Shown in pieces: positions 1 to 8,300 of a stretch of 18,487 nt of DNA. Every line of letters begins with the position of its first letter. Within the stretch, counting starts at the first letter, position 1. The position numbers and the translations under genes were made by a program. This DNA comes from JALGVA01 sp964617715 (lineage in GTDB: Bacteria > Armatimonadota > Zipacnadia > Zipacnadales > UBA5352), in assembly GCA_964617715.1 (NCBI GenBank), contig CAZTZN010000089.1, forward strand, positions 1-18,487, read 5' to 3'. Under the pieces are notes generated by a model. It was given only the letters and a program-made list of their open reading frames with translations, had not been told where the DNA came from and did not search any database.

Positions 1-161
1 ACCAGCAATGGCTGCCATTGCTCCCGCCGGTCAGGATGCGCTTCGGTCATGCGCACTGCAAACTCAAACTCCGCCTTGAACCGCCCCAGTGGCTCACTGT
101 AAGCACCCTCCGCCTGTGAGAGGTTGGTCAGAAGAGAGCGCACAGTCTTGTTCTCAGACAT
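1..161 (-). CDS. N-terminal fragment of unknown protein
   Basis: Minus-strand frame starting at ATG (161) and running off the window edge; 53 residues are visible, beginning MSENKTVRSL. A Shine-Dalgarno sequence GAGGTG (minus strand, 174-169) lies 7 bases before the ATG, and a promoter-like pair sits about 40 bases further upstream, so this is a real gene start. The visible part has no signal peptide or membrane segment, is charged and probably helical, and contains the stretch FEFAVRMTEAHPDRREQW. I do not recognise the family and assign no function. It lies downstream of the PIG-L gene on the same strand but has its own promoter, so it need not be co-transcribed. Confidence 0.7.
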   Translation of the reverse strand, partial: MSENKTVRSLLTNLSQAEGAYSEPLGRFKAEFEFAVRMTEAHPDRREQWQPLL

Positions 162-208
162 GGGATTGCACCTCATCAGGTAGCGCCGTAGCACGCCGAA
201 GTCGCGCG

Positions 209-238
209 ATTGTACGAGCAGGATGCGCAAGCTATCAA
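209..238 (-). promoter_or_regulatory. sigma70-type promoter for the leftmost gene
   Basis: On the minus strand TTGATA (238-233) and TACAAT (214-209) are separated by 18 bases; each hexamer matches the TTGACA/TATAAT consensus at five of six positions. AT-rich sequence with AAAACTTTAACAAAG just upstream (about 262-247) could serve as an UP element. Transcription would start near 202, giving a leader of about 40 bases before the ATG at 161. The AT-rich patch stands out in otherwise very GC-rich DNA. Confidence 0.6.
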
Positions 239-281
239 GGCGGTCTTTGTTAAAGTTTTCTGTGGTCCGATCCGCCTCAGG

Positions 282-1067
282 CTATGCGGGCCGGATGCGT
301 TCGACCCTGTCGCCCAGCGCCTCGCTGAGGGGATCGCCGTCCTGAGCCGAAAGCCCGACATGCAGGTGCTGACGCCAGCCTTCGGCGTACTTCACCTGCG
401 AGTCGCTCATGTCTGCGACCTGCTCGGCCATGTCGCGCATGGCGTCGATGTAGGCGTCCTTGCCCTGCGAGACGTCCAGCCAGTCCTTCTGCGACTTGTG
501 CTCGCGCAGCATGGCGGCCTTCGCATCCATCTTGGAGGTCACATCGACCAGCAGGGACGGGACGATCGGGTTCCGCAGCGGGTCCAGGTTACCCAGCGGC
601 TGCGCATGGTAGATGTAGCAGTCCTGGAAGGTCGGGGCCTCACGCGGGATGCTCTGCCAGTTGCGCATGCCCCGGCAGAAGCATGCGCTGACCATCAGCC
701 GGCTGGTGTTCATGTGGTCTTCCATGTAGTCCTGCGGCGAGTGCGTGAGCACGATGTTCGGCTTGATCTGGCGCACGCGCGCGGTAACGCGGCGCAGCAG
801 CTCGTCCTCGTAGAAGATCTCAATGTCGTTCACGAGGCCACGGTGGTAGGTCGCGCCGATGAGGGCGGCGGCGTTGCGCGCCTCACGCCCCCGGATGCGG
901 ATAATGTCTTCGTGAGTGTGCTCGGCGGTGCCGCAGTTGCCGTTGCCCACGGTCATGATGTGCAGCTCATAGCCGGCGTCGCCGAGCAGCGCCAGCGTCC
1001 CCGCCATGAGGAACTCGACGTCATCGGGGTGTGCGCCAACCGCGAGAGCGACCTTATTCTCGGACAT
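282..1067 (-). CDS. PIG-L/LmbE family N-deacetylase
   Basis: 261 residues, the usual size for the PIG-L (LmbE, GlcNAc-PI de-N-acetylase) family of zinc-dependent amidases, which remove acetyl groups from N-acetylated sugars such as GlcNAc conjugates. The N-terminal motif AHPDDVE (12-18) supplies zinc ligands H13 and D16 and the catalytic base D15; HSPQDYMEDH (109-118) supplies the third ligand H118. No signal peptide is present, so it should be cytoplasmic. The ATG at 1067 is preceded by GGAG at 9 bases on the minus strand. It is divergent from the ceramidase-like pair. BshB- or MshB-type thiol biosynthesis is possible in this family, but nothing nearby supports it; the carbohydrate hydrolases around it suggest sugar deacetylation. 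Family assignment is firm, substrate unknown. Confidence 0.93.
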   Translation of the reverse strand: MSENKVALAVGAHPDDVEFLMAGTLALLGDAGYELHIMTVGNGNCGTAEHTHEDIIRIRGREARNAAALIGATYHRGLVNDIEIFYEDELLRRVTARVRQIKPNIVLTHSPQDYMEDHMNTSRLMVSACFCRGMRNWQSIPREAPTFQDCYIYHAQPLGNLDPLRNPIVPSLLVDVTSKMDAKAAMLREHKSQKDWLDVSQGKDAYIDAMRDMAEQVADMSDSQVKYAEGWRQHLHVGLSAQDGDPLSEALGDRVERIRPA

Positions 1068-1130
1068 GGCTATCGTCTCCAGGGGTGTCGGTGGATGGGT
1101 CGCGGGGCTATTCGTGCCACGCGCGCCGCA

Positions 1131-1358
1131 GTCCTTCCTCGGGCCTCACCCCCCCGTCTCCTCGTCGCGCGCTGCGCGCGCGAAGGGAGGATGAGGGGGG
1201 AACGACAACGACGTGCGGCCGTCGGCGTCCACGTTCGGTAGGCATTGCCGTGCCCCCTCTCCTGCCCGTCCCGCTCCCGCCCTTGGGCGGGACGGGACCA
1301 GGGAGAGGGGGAGGAGGCCGCCGTCAAGCGGCCGGAGGGGGTGAGGCCCGGGAAGGAC
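1131..1358. repeat. inverted-repeat-bounded, hairpin-rich intergenic element
   Basis: The 408-base divergent intergenic region 1068-1475 holds a 228-base segment with complementary ends. The left end GTCCTTCCTCGGGCCTCACC (continuing CCC, 1131-1153) is repeated inverted at 1337-1358 with a single one-base indel; the inner 13 bases GGGCCTCACCCCC are a perfect match. Inside lie an imperfect hairpin (1149-1200, core TCGCGCG/CGCGCGA) and a long hairpin (1253-1311). It contains no convincing gene. It looks like a MITE- or REP-type non-coding repeat, perhaps two copies of one unit head to head, inserted between the PIG-L and ceramidase-like genes. No target-site duplication was identified. Confidence 0.6.
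1253..1311. repeat. 59-base composite hairpin
   Basis: Three nested perfect stems share one axis: CCCCCTCTCC (1253-1262) with GGAGAGGGGG (1302-1311), GTCCCG (1268-1273) with CGGGAC (1293-1298), and TCCCGCC (1275-1281) with GGCGGGA (1286-1292), around a CTTG loop. That makes 23 base pairs with small internal loops. It lies upstream of both flanking genes, so it is not a terminator for either. The innermost stem recurs at 12980-12997. Confidence 0.65.
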
Positions 1359-1475
1359 CCACGCGTCGGGGGGCGAACAAACCCGGCGCCGCATCATCCC
1401 GCGTCCCGACTGCGGTTTGCCCGCGCCGCCGTCTGCGCAGGGCGACCGCATCATCGTGAAGGGAGCATCTGACTC

Positions 1476-2780
1476 ATGCTTGTCGGTTTCAGCTCCGCAA
1501 ACATCACACCCAGCTATGGGATGGAGGTCCCGGGGGGGATGAGCAAGCGCTTCACCCAGGGCCTCCACGATGACTGCCTGATGTCCGCCGCCGTCTTCGA
1601 TGACGGCGAGAACGTGGTCGCGCTGGTGGGTGTGGACGCGCTCTCGGTGCGCCATTCGATGTGCGAACGGGCCCGCGCGATTATCGAAGAGGCCACCGGC
1701 ATCCCACCCGAACACGTCATGTTCGGCGCCTCGCACACCCACTCAGGGGGGCCGTCGTGTCGGCTGTTCGATTCCGAGTCGGACCCCGCCTACCTCGAAC
1801 ACATGGCCCGGCAGGGAGCGACCGCGGTGATCGACGCCAACCGGCGCAAGCAGGAGCTGCGCGTGGGCGTGGGCGTCGGTGAGGCGAGGGGCGTAGCCTT
1901 CCCGCGCCGCTGGATCATGAAGGACGGCACCCAGCGCAGTCACCCCCGCGACGACCAGGAGAACATGGATCATCCGCAGGGCGAACTCGACGAGTCGGTA
2001 AACGTCATCGGCGTGGCCGACGCCGAGGGCAACCTGCGCGGCTGCGTGGTCAACTTCACCTGCCACGGCACCACGGGCTATGGCGCGGGCATGGCCTCGG
2101 CCGACTGGATCGCGGCGATGCGCGAGCAGCTCAAGGGCGTCTTCGGCAATGACTTCGGCGTGGTGTTTCTCCAGGGCGCCTGCGGCGATGTGACCCAGGT
2201 GGACAATACCGCAGCCCCTGATACGAGCTGGTCGGGGCCGCTGGTCGGTCGCAAAGTCGGCGGCGCGGTCGCCGGCGAGGCCGTGAAGCTGCTCACGCAG
2301 ATGCAGTTCGCGGACAGCGTTCCGGTCGCAGGCGAGCGTGTGAGCATCGAGCTGGAGCCGCGCCGGCCCACCGAGGAGCAGCTCGCCTGGGCGCGCGAGC
2401 ACCTCGGCGGCACCGAGCCCAACAGGAATCGCTGGGCCACCGATGGCATCTGGGCGCGCGAGTGGCTTAACCTGGCAAAGCTCAACGAGGAGGAGCCGGT
2501 GGTGCCGTGCGAGCTGCAGGCGATCACCATCGGCGACAGCGTCTTCGCGAGCAACGCCGGCGAGTTCTTCTGCAAACTGGGCATGGACATCAAGCGCGGC
2601 AGCCCGTTCGCGCATACTTTCGTGGTCGAGCTGGCCAACGGCTGCGTGGGCTACGTGCCCACCGAGGACGCTTACGAGGGCGGCTACGAGTCGCAGATGG
2701 CGCCGTCGAGCAAGCTGGTGCCCGGCTCGGGCGAGAAGATCGTGGCCGAGACGCTCAAGCTGCTCGGCCGGATGCACTGA
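1476..2780 (+). CDS. neutral/alkaline ceramidase-like protein, copy 1
   Basis: 434 residues resembling the N-terminal catalytic domain of neutral/alkaline non-lysosomal ceramidases, zinc amidases that cleave the N-acyl bond of ceramide. Family landmarks are NITPSYGM (9-16), GASHTHSGG (84-92, zinc histidine region), CHGTTG (196-201, second histidine), GACGDVTQ (234-241), the acidic residue in NAGEF (E363) and ANGCVGYVPTEDAY (387-400, tyrosines 393 and 400). True neutral ceramidases are about 650-700 residues and secreted; this is shorter and has no signal peptide, so it is probably cytoplasmic with another N-acylated substrate. The ceramidase GDVSP motif carrying the nucleophilic serine is GDVTQ here, with threonine at 240. 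AAGGGAG lies 10 bases before the ATG. A paralogue follows after 68 bases on the same strand. Confidence 0.88.
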   Translation: MLVGFSSANITPSYGMEVPGGMSKRFTQGLHDDCLMSAAVFDDGENVVALVGVDALSVRHSMCERARAIIEEATGIPPEHVMFGASHTHSGGPSCRLFDSESDPAYLEHMARQGATAVIDANRRKQELRVGVGVGEARGVAFPRRWIMKDGTQRSHPRDDQENMDHPQGELDESVNVIGVADAEGNLRGCVVNFTCHGTTGYGAGMASADWIAAMREQLKGVFGNDFGVVFLQGACGDVTQVDNTAAPDTSWSGPLVGRKVGGAVAGEAVKLLTQMQFADSVPVAGERVSIELEPRRPTEEQLAWAREHLGGTEPNRNRWATDGIWAREWLNLAKLNEEEPVVPCELQAITIGDSVFASNAGEFFCKLGMDIKRGSPFAHTFVVELANGCVGYVPTEDAYEGGYESQMAPSSKLVPGSGEKIVAETLKLLGRMH

Positions 2781-2801
2781 ACGGGCACCGTTCCCGATCC
2801 C

Positions 2802-2817
2802 CGCCGCTGCAGCGGCG
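2802..2817. repeat. 16-base perfect palindrome between ceramidase-like genes
   Basis: CGCCGCTGCAGCGGCG is perfectly self-complementary and could form a 6-pair stem with a TGCA loop. It lies between the stop of copy 1 and the Shine-Dalgarno AGAGGAG (2833-2839) of copy 2. It could be an mRNA-stability or attenuation hairpin, or a chance product of high GC; no T-tract follows. Confidence 0.35.
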
Positions 2818-2848
2818 CCAGGGCAGTACATGAGAGGAGCGTCCCACC

Positions 2849-4219
2849 ATGAAGATCGGCTTCAGCGCAGCGAACATCACGCCCAGCTACGGCATGGAGC
2901 GGCCCGGAGGCACCGGCAAGGCCTACCACCAGGGCATCAACGATGACTGCTGGGCGTCCGCGGCGTACATCGGCGACGGTGAGAACGCCATCGCCATCGT
3001 GGGCCTGGACACGCTGTCGGTACGCCACTCGGTGTGCGACGCCGCGCGCGACATCATCCAGGACGCCATCGGCCTGTCTCCCGACTGTGTGATGTTCGGC
3101 GCCTCCCACACTCACTCCGGCGGCCCCATCGCCCACGAAGGTTTTGCTTCGGAGGCCGATGCCGACTACGTCCGCCACGTAGCGCGCCAGGCGGCGACGG
3201 CGGTAATCGATGCCCACCGTCGCGCTGAGGACCTGCTGATCGGCGTCGGAACCGGGGAGGCGCGCGGTGTGGCCCATCCCCGTCGCTGGTATCTGACCGA
3301 CGGCCGGATGGTCAGCCACCCGCGCAGCCAGTTCCGGGACCTGATGGACCGACCCCACTGCGAACAGGACGAGACCGTGGGCGTGGTGGGCGCATCCGAT
3401 GCCGACGGCAACCTGCGCGGCTGCATTGTCAACTTCCCCTGCCACGGCACCACCGGGCTGGGCGTCGGCGGCACCGCCTCCTCCGACTGGATCCACTTCC
3501 TCCGCAAGACTCTCAAGGACATCTTCGGCGAGGATTTCGGCGTAGTGTTCGTCAACGGCGCCTGCGGTGACATCACCCAGGTGGACAATACCGCGCCCGA
3601 TGACTACGTGCAGTCCGGGCCCATCGCGGCGCGTCGTGTGGGCATGACCGTCGCCGGCGAGGCGCTCAAGGTCCTGGTGCAGATGGGCTTCCACGACGGC
3701 GTGCCGGTGGCGGGCGCCCGCCGCGTGATCAAAGTCAAGCCGCGCGAGGTTACGCAGGAGATGCTCGACTGGGCCCACGAGCACCTGGAGAGCGACGCTC
3801 TCGTCGAAGGCCGCTGGTTCCCCGACCGGGTTTGGGCCCGCGAGTGGATCGAGCTGGCGCGCATGAACCGCGAGGAGCCGGAGATCCCGGCGGAGCTGCA
3901 GGCGCTGACCATCGGCCGCAGCGCCTTCGTCTCGAATCCGGCGGAGTACTTCTCCAGGCTGGCGATGGATATCAAGCGCGGCAGCAAGTTCTCGCCAACC
4001 TTCCCGGTCTCGCTGGCCAACGGCTCGATCGGCTACGTGGGCACCGCGGACGCCTACGCCGAGACCTACCTCCCGCCCGAGGGGGTGCCCTTCACCGGCG
4101 GCTACGAGACCACGCCGGCGCGCTCGAGCAAGGTCGCGCCCGGTTCGGGCGAGCAGATCGCGCAGGCCTGCATCGAGCTGGTGAACTCGATGGCGCTACC
4201 CGAGGACTCGCCGGTATGA
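2849..4219 (+). CDS. neutral/alkaline ceramidase-like protein, copy 2
   Basis: 456 residues, a clear tandem paralogue of the preceding gene: 61 of the first 93 residues are identical by eye, with no gaps. It keeps NITPSYGM (9-16), GASHTHSGG (84-92), CHGTTG (198-203), GACGDITQ (237-244), E366 in NPAEYF and ANGSIGYVGTADAY (390-403). The serine of the ceramidase GDVSP motif is again replaced, by T243. It differs by about ten extra residues near 405-418 (a proline-rich loop before GGYE) and a longer C-terminus. There is no signal peptide. AGAGGAG sits 9 bases before the ATG. Expected chemistry is hydrolysis of an N-acyl (amide) bond with zinc; the real substrate is unknown. Divergence between the copies, with all catalytic landmarks kept, suggests two related substrates or a heteromer. 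Confidence 0.88.
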   Translation: MKIGFSAANITPSYGMERPGGTGKAYHQGINDDCWASAAYIGDGENAIAIVGLDTLSVRHSVCDAARDIIQDAIGLSPDCVMFGASHTHSGGPIAHEGFASEADADYVRHVARQAATAVIDAHRRAEDLLIGVGTGEARGVAHPRRWYLTDGRMVSHPRSQFRDLMDRPHCEQDETVGVVGASDADGNLRGCIVNFPCHGTTGLGVGGTASSDWIHFLRKTLKDIFGEDFGVVFVNGACGDITQVDNTAPDDYVQSGPIAARRVGMTVAGEALKVLVQMGFHDGVPVAGARRVIKVKPREVTQEMLDWAHEHLESDALVEGRWFPDRVWAREWIELARMNREEPEIPAELQALTIGRSAFVSNPAEYFSRLAMDIKRGSKFSPTFPVSLANGSIGYVGTADAYAETYLPPEGVPFTGGYETTPARSSKVAPGSGEQIAQACIELVNSMALPEDSPV

Positions 4220-4242
4220 GCGACGAGTCACGGCGGCGACGC

Positions 4243-4258
4243 CGGCTCTGAAGAGCCG
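4243..4258 (+). other. small hairpin downstream of ceramidase-like pair
   Basis: CGGCTC (4243-4248) and GAGCCG (4253-4258) form a perfect 6-pair stem with a TGAA loop, 23 bases after the stop of copy 2 and 54 bases before the next start. No T-tract follows, so termination is uncertain; it may mark an operon internal boundary. Confidence 0.35.
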
Positions 4259-4312
4259 ACCTCGGAACGACTGACGGCAGCCCGCTACGACGCATACAGT
4301 CGGAGGTCACCA

Positions 4313-5305
4313 GTGACACTTGACGAGCACTACGAGGTTGCAGCGCAGGAGTGGCCGTTCGCGCCCGGCGCGCGCACGGTGCCCATCTACATCCGCGAAC
4401 CAACGGAGGGCATCTCACCGACAACCGGTCTGATGATCGTCCTGCACGGCTGGGGCGGCGACTACCTGTCTGAGTCGATGATGCGCTGGATCGATTACTT
4501 CCCGGACGCCTTCGACGTGGTGGTCGCCAGCGTGCAGTACCTGCAGAGCGGCCGGGACTGGTGGCCCGCCGAGCGCGATGTGCCCTACGACCACGGCTAC
4601 CTGCAGGCGATCGACGCCATCCGCGCCACCGGCTTCATGCTTGAGCGTCTGCGCGCGTCCGGCGCGCGGTTCGATGACCGCCGCACCTTCATCATGGGCG
4701 GCAGCGGTGGAGGCAACATCACGCAGATGGCCGTCAAGTTCGCTCCGCACACCTACGCGGTCGCCGTGGACTGCTGCGGCATGCCCGGGCTCATCGACGC
4801 CATCGCCTACGGCACCGGCCAGTGGGGCACCACGCTCAATGCTGCGTACTCGCGCGACCCCGAGAGCCCGTCATTCCTCGCGCCGCACGCCCAACGCATC
4901 CGCGACTTCGGCGACCTCGAGCACTGCCGGCTGCTCGCGCAGGCGAACCCCGACCTGAAGATCGTCATCATCCACGGGATCAACGACACGGTCTGTCCGG
5001 TGGTGCCGAAGATCGCGCAGTTCGCCAACATGGTCGAGGCCGGGCTGGACGTGGATGGGCGCTTCCTGACCGAGGCCGACGTAGACGGCGAGGCGGTCAC
5101 CGCGCCCGATCACGGCATCGGCGCGATGGAGCTGGCGACCGCGAAGTACGCGGGCGCGTACCTGCGCCCGGATGGCCCGTTCGCCCGCCGGCGCAGCGGC
5201 CCGACCGACTTTGAGCTGGGCGCGCAGGTCGAGTACCCGCTCGCTGAAGGCCGCTACGTGATCGACTACTCCGGCCCGGCGACGGTGCGCTTCGAGGCGC
5301 ACTGA
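4313..5305 (+). CDS. alpha/beta hydrolase (esterase-like)
   Basis: 330 residues. The start is GTG, chosen because GGAGGT (4302-4307) lies 5 bases upstream. The alpha/beta-hydrolase landmarks are in order: oxyanion strand and loop VLHGWGG (43-49), nucleophile elbow GGSGGGN with S131, acid D225 in HGINDTVCPV (221-230), and base H267 in APDHGIG. The elbow is followed by a second cysteine-containing strand, VDCCGMPG (152-159). The last 40 residues look like a short beta-rich tail. No signal peptide is seen, so it is probably cytoplasmic. It follows the ceramidase-like pair by 93 bases on the same strand and may share their transcript, which would fit removal of ester groups from the same substrate. 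It has some resemblance to the DUF2920-type hydrolases; the substrate is unknown. Confidence 0.85.
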   Translation: MTLDEHYEVAAQEWPFAPGARTVPIYIREPTEGISPTTGLMIVLHGWGGDYLSESMMRWIDYFPDAFDVVVASVQYLQSGRDWWPAERDVPYDHGYLQAIDAIRATGFMLERLRASGARFDDRRTFIMGGSGGGNITQMAVKFAPHTYAVAVDCCGMPGLIDAIAYGTGQWGTTLNAAYSRDPESPSFLAPHAQRIRDFGDLEHCRLLAQANPDLKIVIIHGINDTVCPVVPKIAQFANMVEAGLDVDGRFLTEADVDGEAVTAPDHGIGAMELATAKYAGAYLRPDGPFARRRSGPTDFELGAQVEYPLAEGRYVIDYSGPATVRFEAH

Positions 5306-5307
5306 CG

Positions 5308-5339
5308 GGCGATGCCGCGCCGGTTGGCGCGGCATCGCC
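5308..5339. terminator. bidirectional hairpin terminator
   Basis: A perfect 14-pair stem, GGCGATGCCGCGCC (5308-5321) with GGCGCGGCATCGCC (5326-5339), closes a GGTT loop. It begins 2 bases after the stop of the alpha/beta hydrolase and lies between two convergent genes, the expected place for a terminator serving both strands. No T-tract is present, so it may act as a pause or mRNA 3' end stabiliser. Confidence 0.65.
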
Positions 5340-5350
5340 TGAGTTGGTCC

Positions 5351-5376
5351 GCGCCTGATGGGCGAACCCATCGCGC
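5351..5376. terminator. second hairpin in convergent gap
   Basis: GATGGG (5357-5362) pairs with CCCATC (5367-5372) around a CGAA loop. The stem extends by GCGC (5351-5354) with GCGC (5373-5376) across a two-base bulge. It lies just downstream of the heparinase-like stop on the minus strand and is the likelier 3' end structure for that gene. Confidence 0.4.
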
Positions 5377-5391
5377 CCGGACGCCCCCCGT

Positions 5392-8300
5392 CTATCCGTT
5401 GCCCGGCAGGCGCACATCCACGCGGCCGGCCGCCGACGCGTCCCAGGTGTGCTCGCGGGTGAGCGTCAGGCTCGCGGCCGAGGGTAGGACCACCTGGTCA
5501 CCCACGCCGTAGTCCCAGATCTCGAACCACGTGCCCTCCGCGAACTCTGCCGCGAGCGTGTCCGCGGTTGCCCCCGGGGCCAGCGCGGGATCGATCAGCG
5601 CGAACTTGCCGCTGCGGACCTCGTTGATGCGATACTCAGCCGTGCCGTCTGCGTTGACGATGCGGGCGCCCTCGTAGTACTCGTAGTTCTGCAGGTTGAA
5701 GGGCGTCCCGGTCAGCACACGGTAGTCGCCGGTGCCGGCAACCTGCCCGGTGCCGATGCGCGCGTCCATCGCCAGGCGCAGCTCTGCCCCATCCCCCACG
5801 CGTCGCGCCTGCAGCACCCTGTAACCGACGCGCCGCACGTCGTTCGTGATGAAGATCGTTCGCCCGACCAGCGCCTCGGGCGCGTCCGGCGCGGGACTGA
5901 CGGTGATGGTCTGCGCCTCGCGGTCCACGGCTGTGATGTCGGCCCGGTACTCGGCCTCGGGGAGCGTGATGCCCAGCCCGTCCTTCACCAGCACCGTCCC
6001 GCCCATCAGCGAGATGGCGACCGGCCGGCCGTCGCGCTCGCGGTAGAGGCCGAAGCGTCCGGCGAAGCGGAAGCCCCCCTCCACCTCGCGTTCAACCGAC
6101 GGGTCGGCCGACCAGAAGATGGTGTCCACGCGCCCGTCGGCCAGCTCGATGCGGCACGCTCCGGCGGCGAAGCCCGCCTCATCCGCCCCGCTCATCGCCA
6201 GTGGCACGGCGCTGCGGATGATCGGCTCGTTCATGTACGGCTCGAGGACCTGCAGCACCTGCGTGCGCACCGGCGCCTCCGTGCCCTCGGGCGGCGCGTT
6301 GTGGAGCATGATCCACTTCATCTCGTAGGGCGAGCCGCCTGAGGCCGCGCGACCGTCGGTGATGTTGACCTCGATCGGCTCACCGGCGGCGTCACGTGCG
6401 GACAGCATGTGCTGACGCAGGTGCAGGCCCTCGCCGGTCTTCAGCGCCCAGTCACCCCACCACGGCCCGTCGGCTCGACCGCGCCGCACGTTGTAAAGGT
6501 GCGGGAAGGTAAAGTTGACACCGCGCCAGCCGTAGGTGCGGTGCCTGCTGCAGCCGTGGGCTTCCATCCATGCCTCATCGCCGTAGGGCACATCCGGCCC
6601 GGCGAGAGTGCCACCATCCTGAGCGACCAGCTCGATGCCCTCGGTGGTGTACTCGCCCTCCTGGCAGTGGAACGCCCACCAGTGTTCTCCGCCGCCGGAG
6701 ATGCGGTAGAAGTCGAGGCCGTAGAACTCGGTGGGCGAGACATCCACGATCGCCAGCAGGCGCCGCTGCCAGTAGTCCGGATCGGTCGCGGCACGGCTGC
6801 CATCGTCGGCGTAACCCGCGTAGGCGTGCGCGCGCGCCTCGGTGACGTGTGCCACCCCGACGTCGGCGAACAGCTCGACCTCGGCCACCTGCGTCTGATA
6901 CGGATCGAACTGCCGCGCCAGGTTGTGGCTCGACCACAGGCCCTCCCACTGCCCCCAGTTGCGCGGGTAGCCCATGTGCGACAGGATCCTGCCCCGGAAG
7001 GCGTCGAGGCCGATATCCATCAGGTCATCCTGGGTGTGCGAGCGCGCGTGGCCGTGGTGCAGCCAGAGCGCGCGTTTGTCATCGCCGGTACCGCCGCGCA
7101 GGATGGCGACGCCGTAGCCGTCGTGCAGCGACGACGCGTCGTTCCAGTCGTCGGGCCACTGCGCGGCGGCTTCCTCGATCTCCTCGCGCGTGAAGCCGAA
7201 GTCGGCGGAGGGCGACCATCCGGGGTGTCGCGCCAGCGCCCAGGCGAACTTCGGGTCGCGGAAGACTCGCCAGGCGTGCTCGAACGCCGCAAAGTCGGCG
7301 GAGTGGAAGGTGATGCGCGGCAGCGGCTTGTACTGCGGATAGCTCCCCGTGTCGCCGATGTTCGGGAAGCTGCGGTCGATGGTGACCGTGTCCATGCAGA
7401 AGTCGAAGACGTTGTGATAGCGCCGACTCTGCGTCAGATCCGGGTAACGCTCGCGGGGGTAGACCTCCGGGCGCAGCTCGCGCAGGTGCTCGACCGATTC
7501 CACGATCGGCCCCAGCGCGACCACGTGCATGCCGTTGTACCCCCCGGTGGACTCGTAGGGCGCGCCATCACGGAAGTAGGTGTTGGGCACGAAGATGCGC
7601 ATCTTGCCCGCGCCGTCATAGAGCCAGTTCATGAACTCGTCGCCGCGCTGGTAGTTGAGCGCCTCGGCCATGCGTGCCAGTCCGCGCTGGTGATAGGGCT
7701 CGTTCGAATTGCAGGCCCCGTCCATGCTCCCCTGCATCCACACCGCCATCAGGTTTTCCTCGATGAAGCGGCGCACGTCCTCATGAGTCTGCACGTCGAA
7801 GCCCTTGCTCTGCAGATAGGGGATGATCTCCGGGTCGCGATCAATGTCCGGCCAGATCAGGTCGTACGCCTCGGCATAGCTCCACTGATAGCCCGGTTGG
7901 GCGATGGCGTACACGGTAAAGCCGGTGGCCCCGAGGATCGGACCCTCATCGAAGCGGGCCGGCCCCAGCCGCTCGACCTGGCTCTGGCTGTTGCGGTGTC
8001 GGTGCTGGGTCATGGTCGCGAGATAGCCGTACTCCACCGCGACCCGGCAGAAGGCCACCAGGGACTTGTGCAGATACTTCACGTCCCCGGTCGCAATCCA
8101 TGCGCGGGCGCAGTCGGGCGCGACGCGCAGCATGGTGTGACAGTACTCCTGACACAGTTCAGCGATGAAGCCGTAGTGCTTGCCGTCGGGGGCGACGTAG
8201 CCGCCGCCGATGCCGTCATCGGGGAACTCGCCCGAAGTCATGTCCCCGTTGGCGAAATCGTTCGATGGGTACAACTCATGGCCCACCGGACATTCGATCT

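Noticed and set aside
161..1067. Shared MSENK start of the left-edge protein and the PIG-L protein as a sign of duplication
   Set aside because: Similarity stops after five residues and the codons differ at two synonymous positions; coincidence is sufficient.
210..1241. 343-codon plus-strand frame opposite the PIG-L gene
   Set aside because: It is antisense to a gene with all PIG-L metal motifs, has no ribosome site, and runs through the inverted-repeat element.
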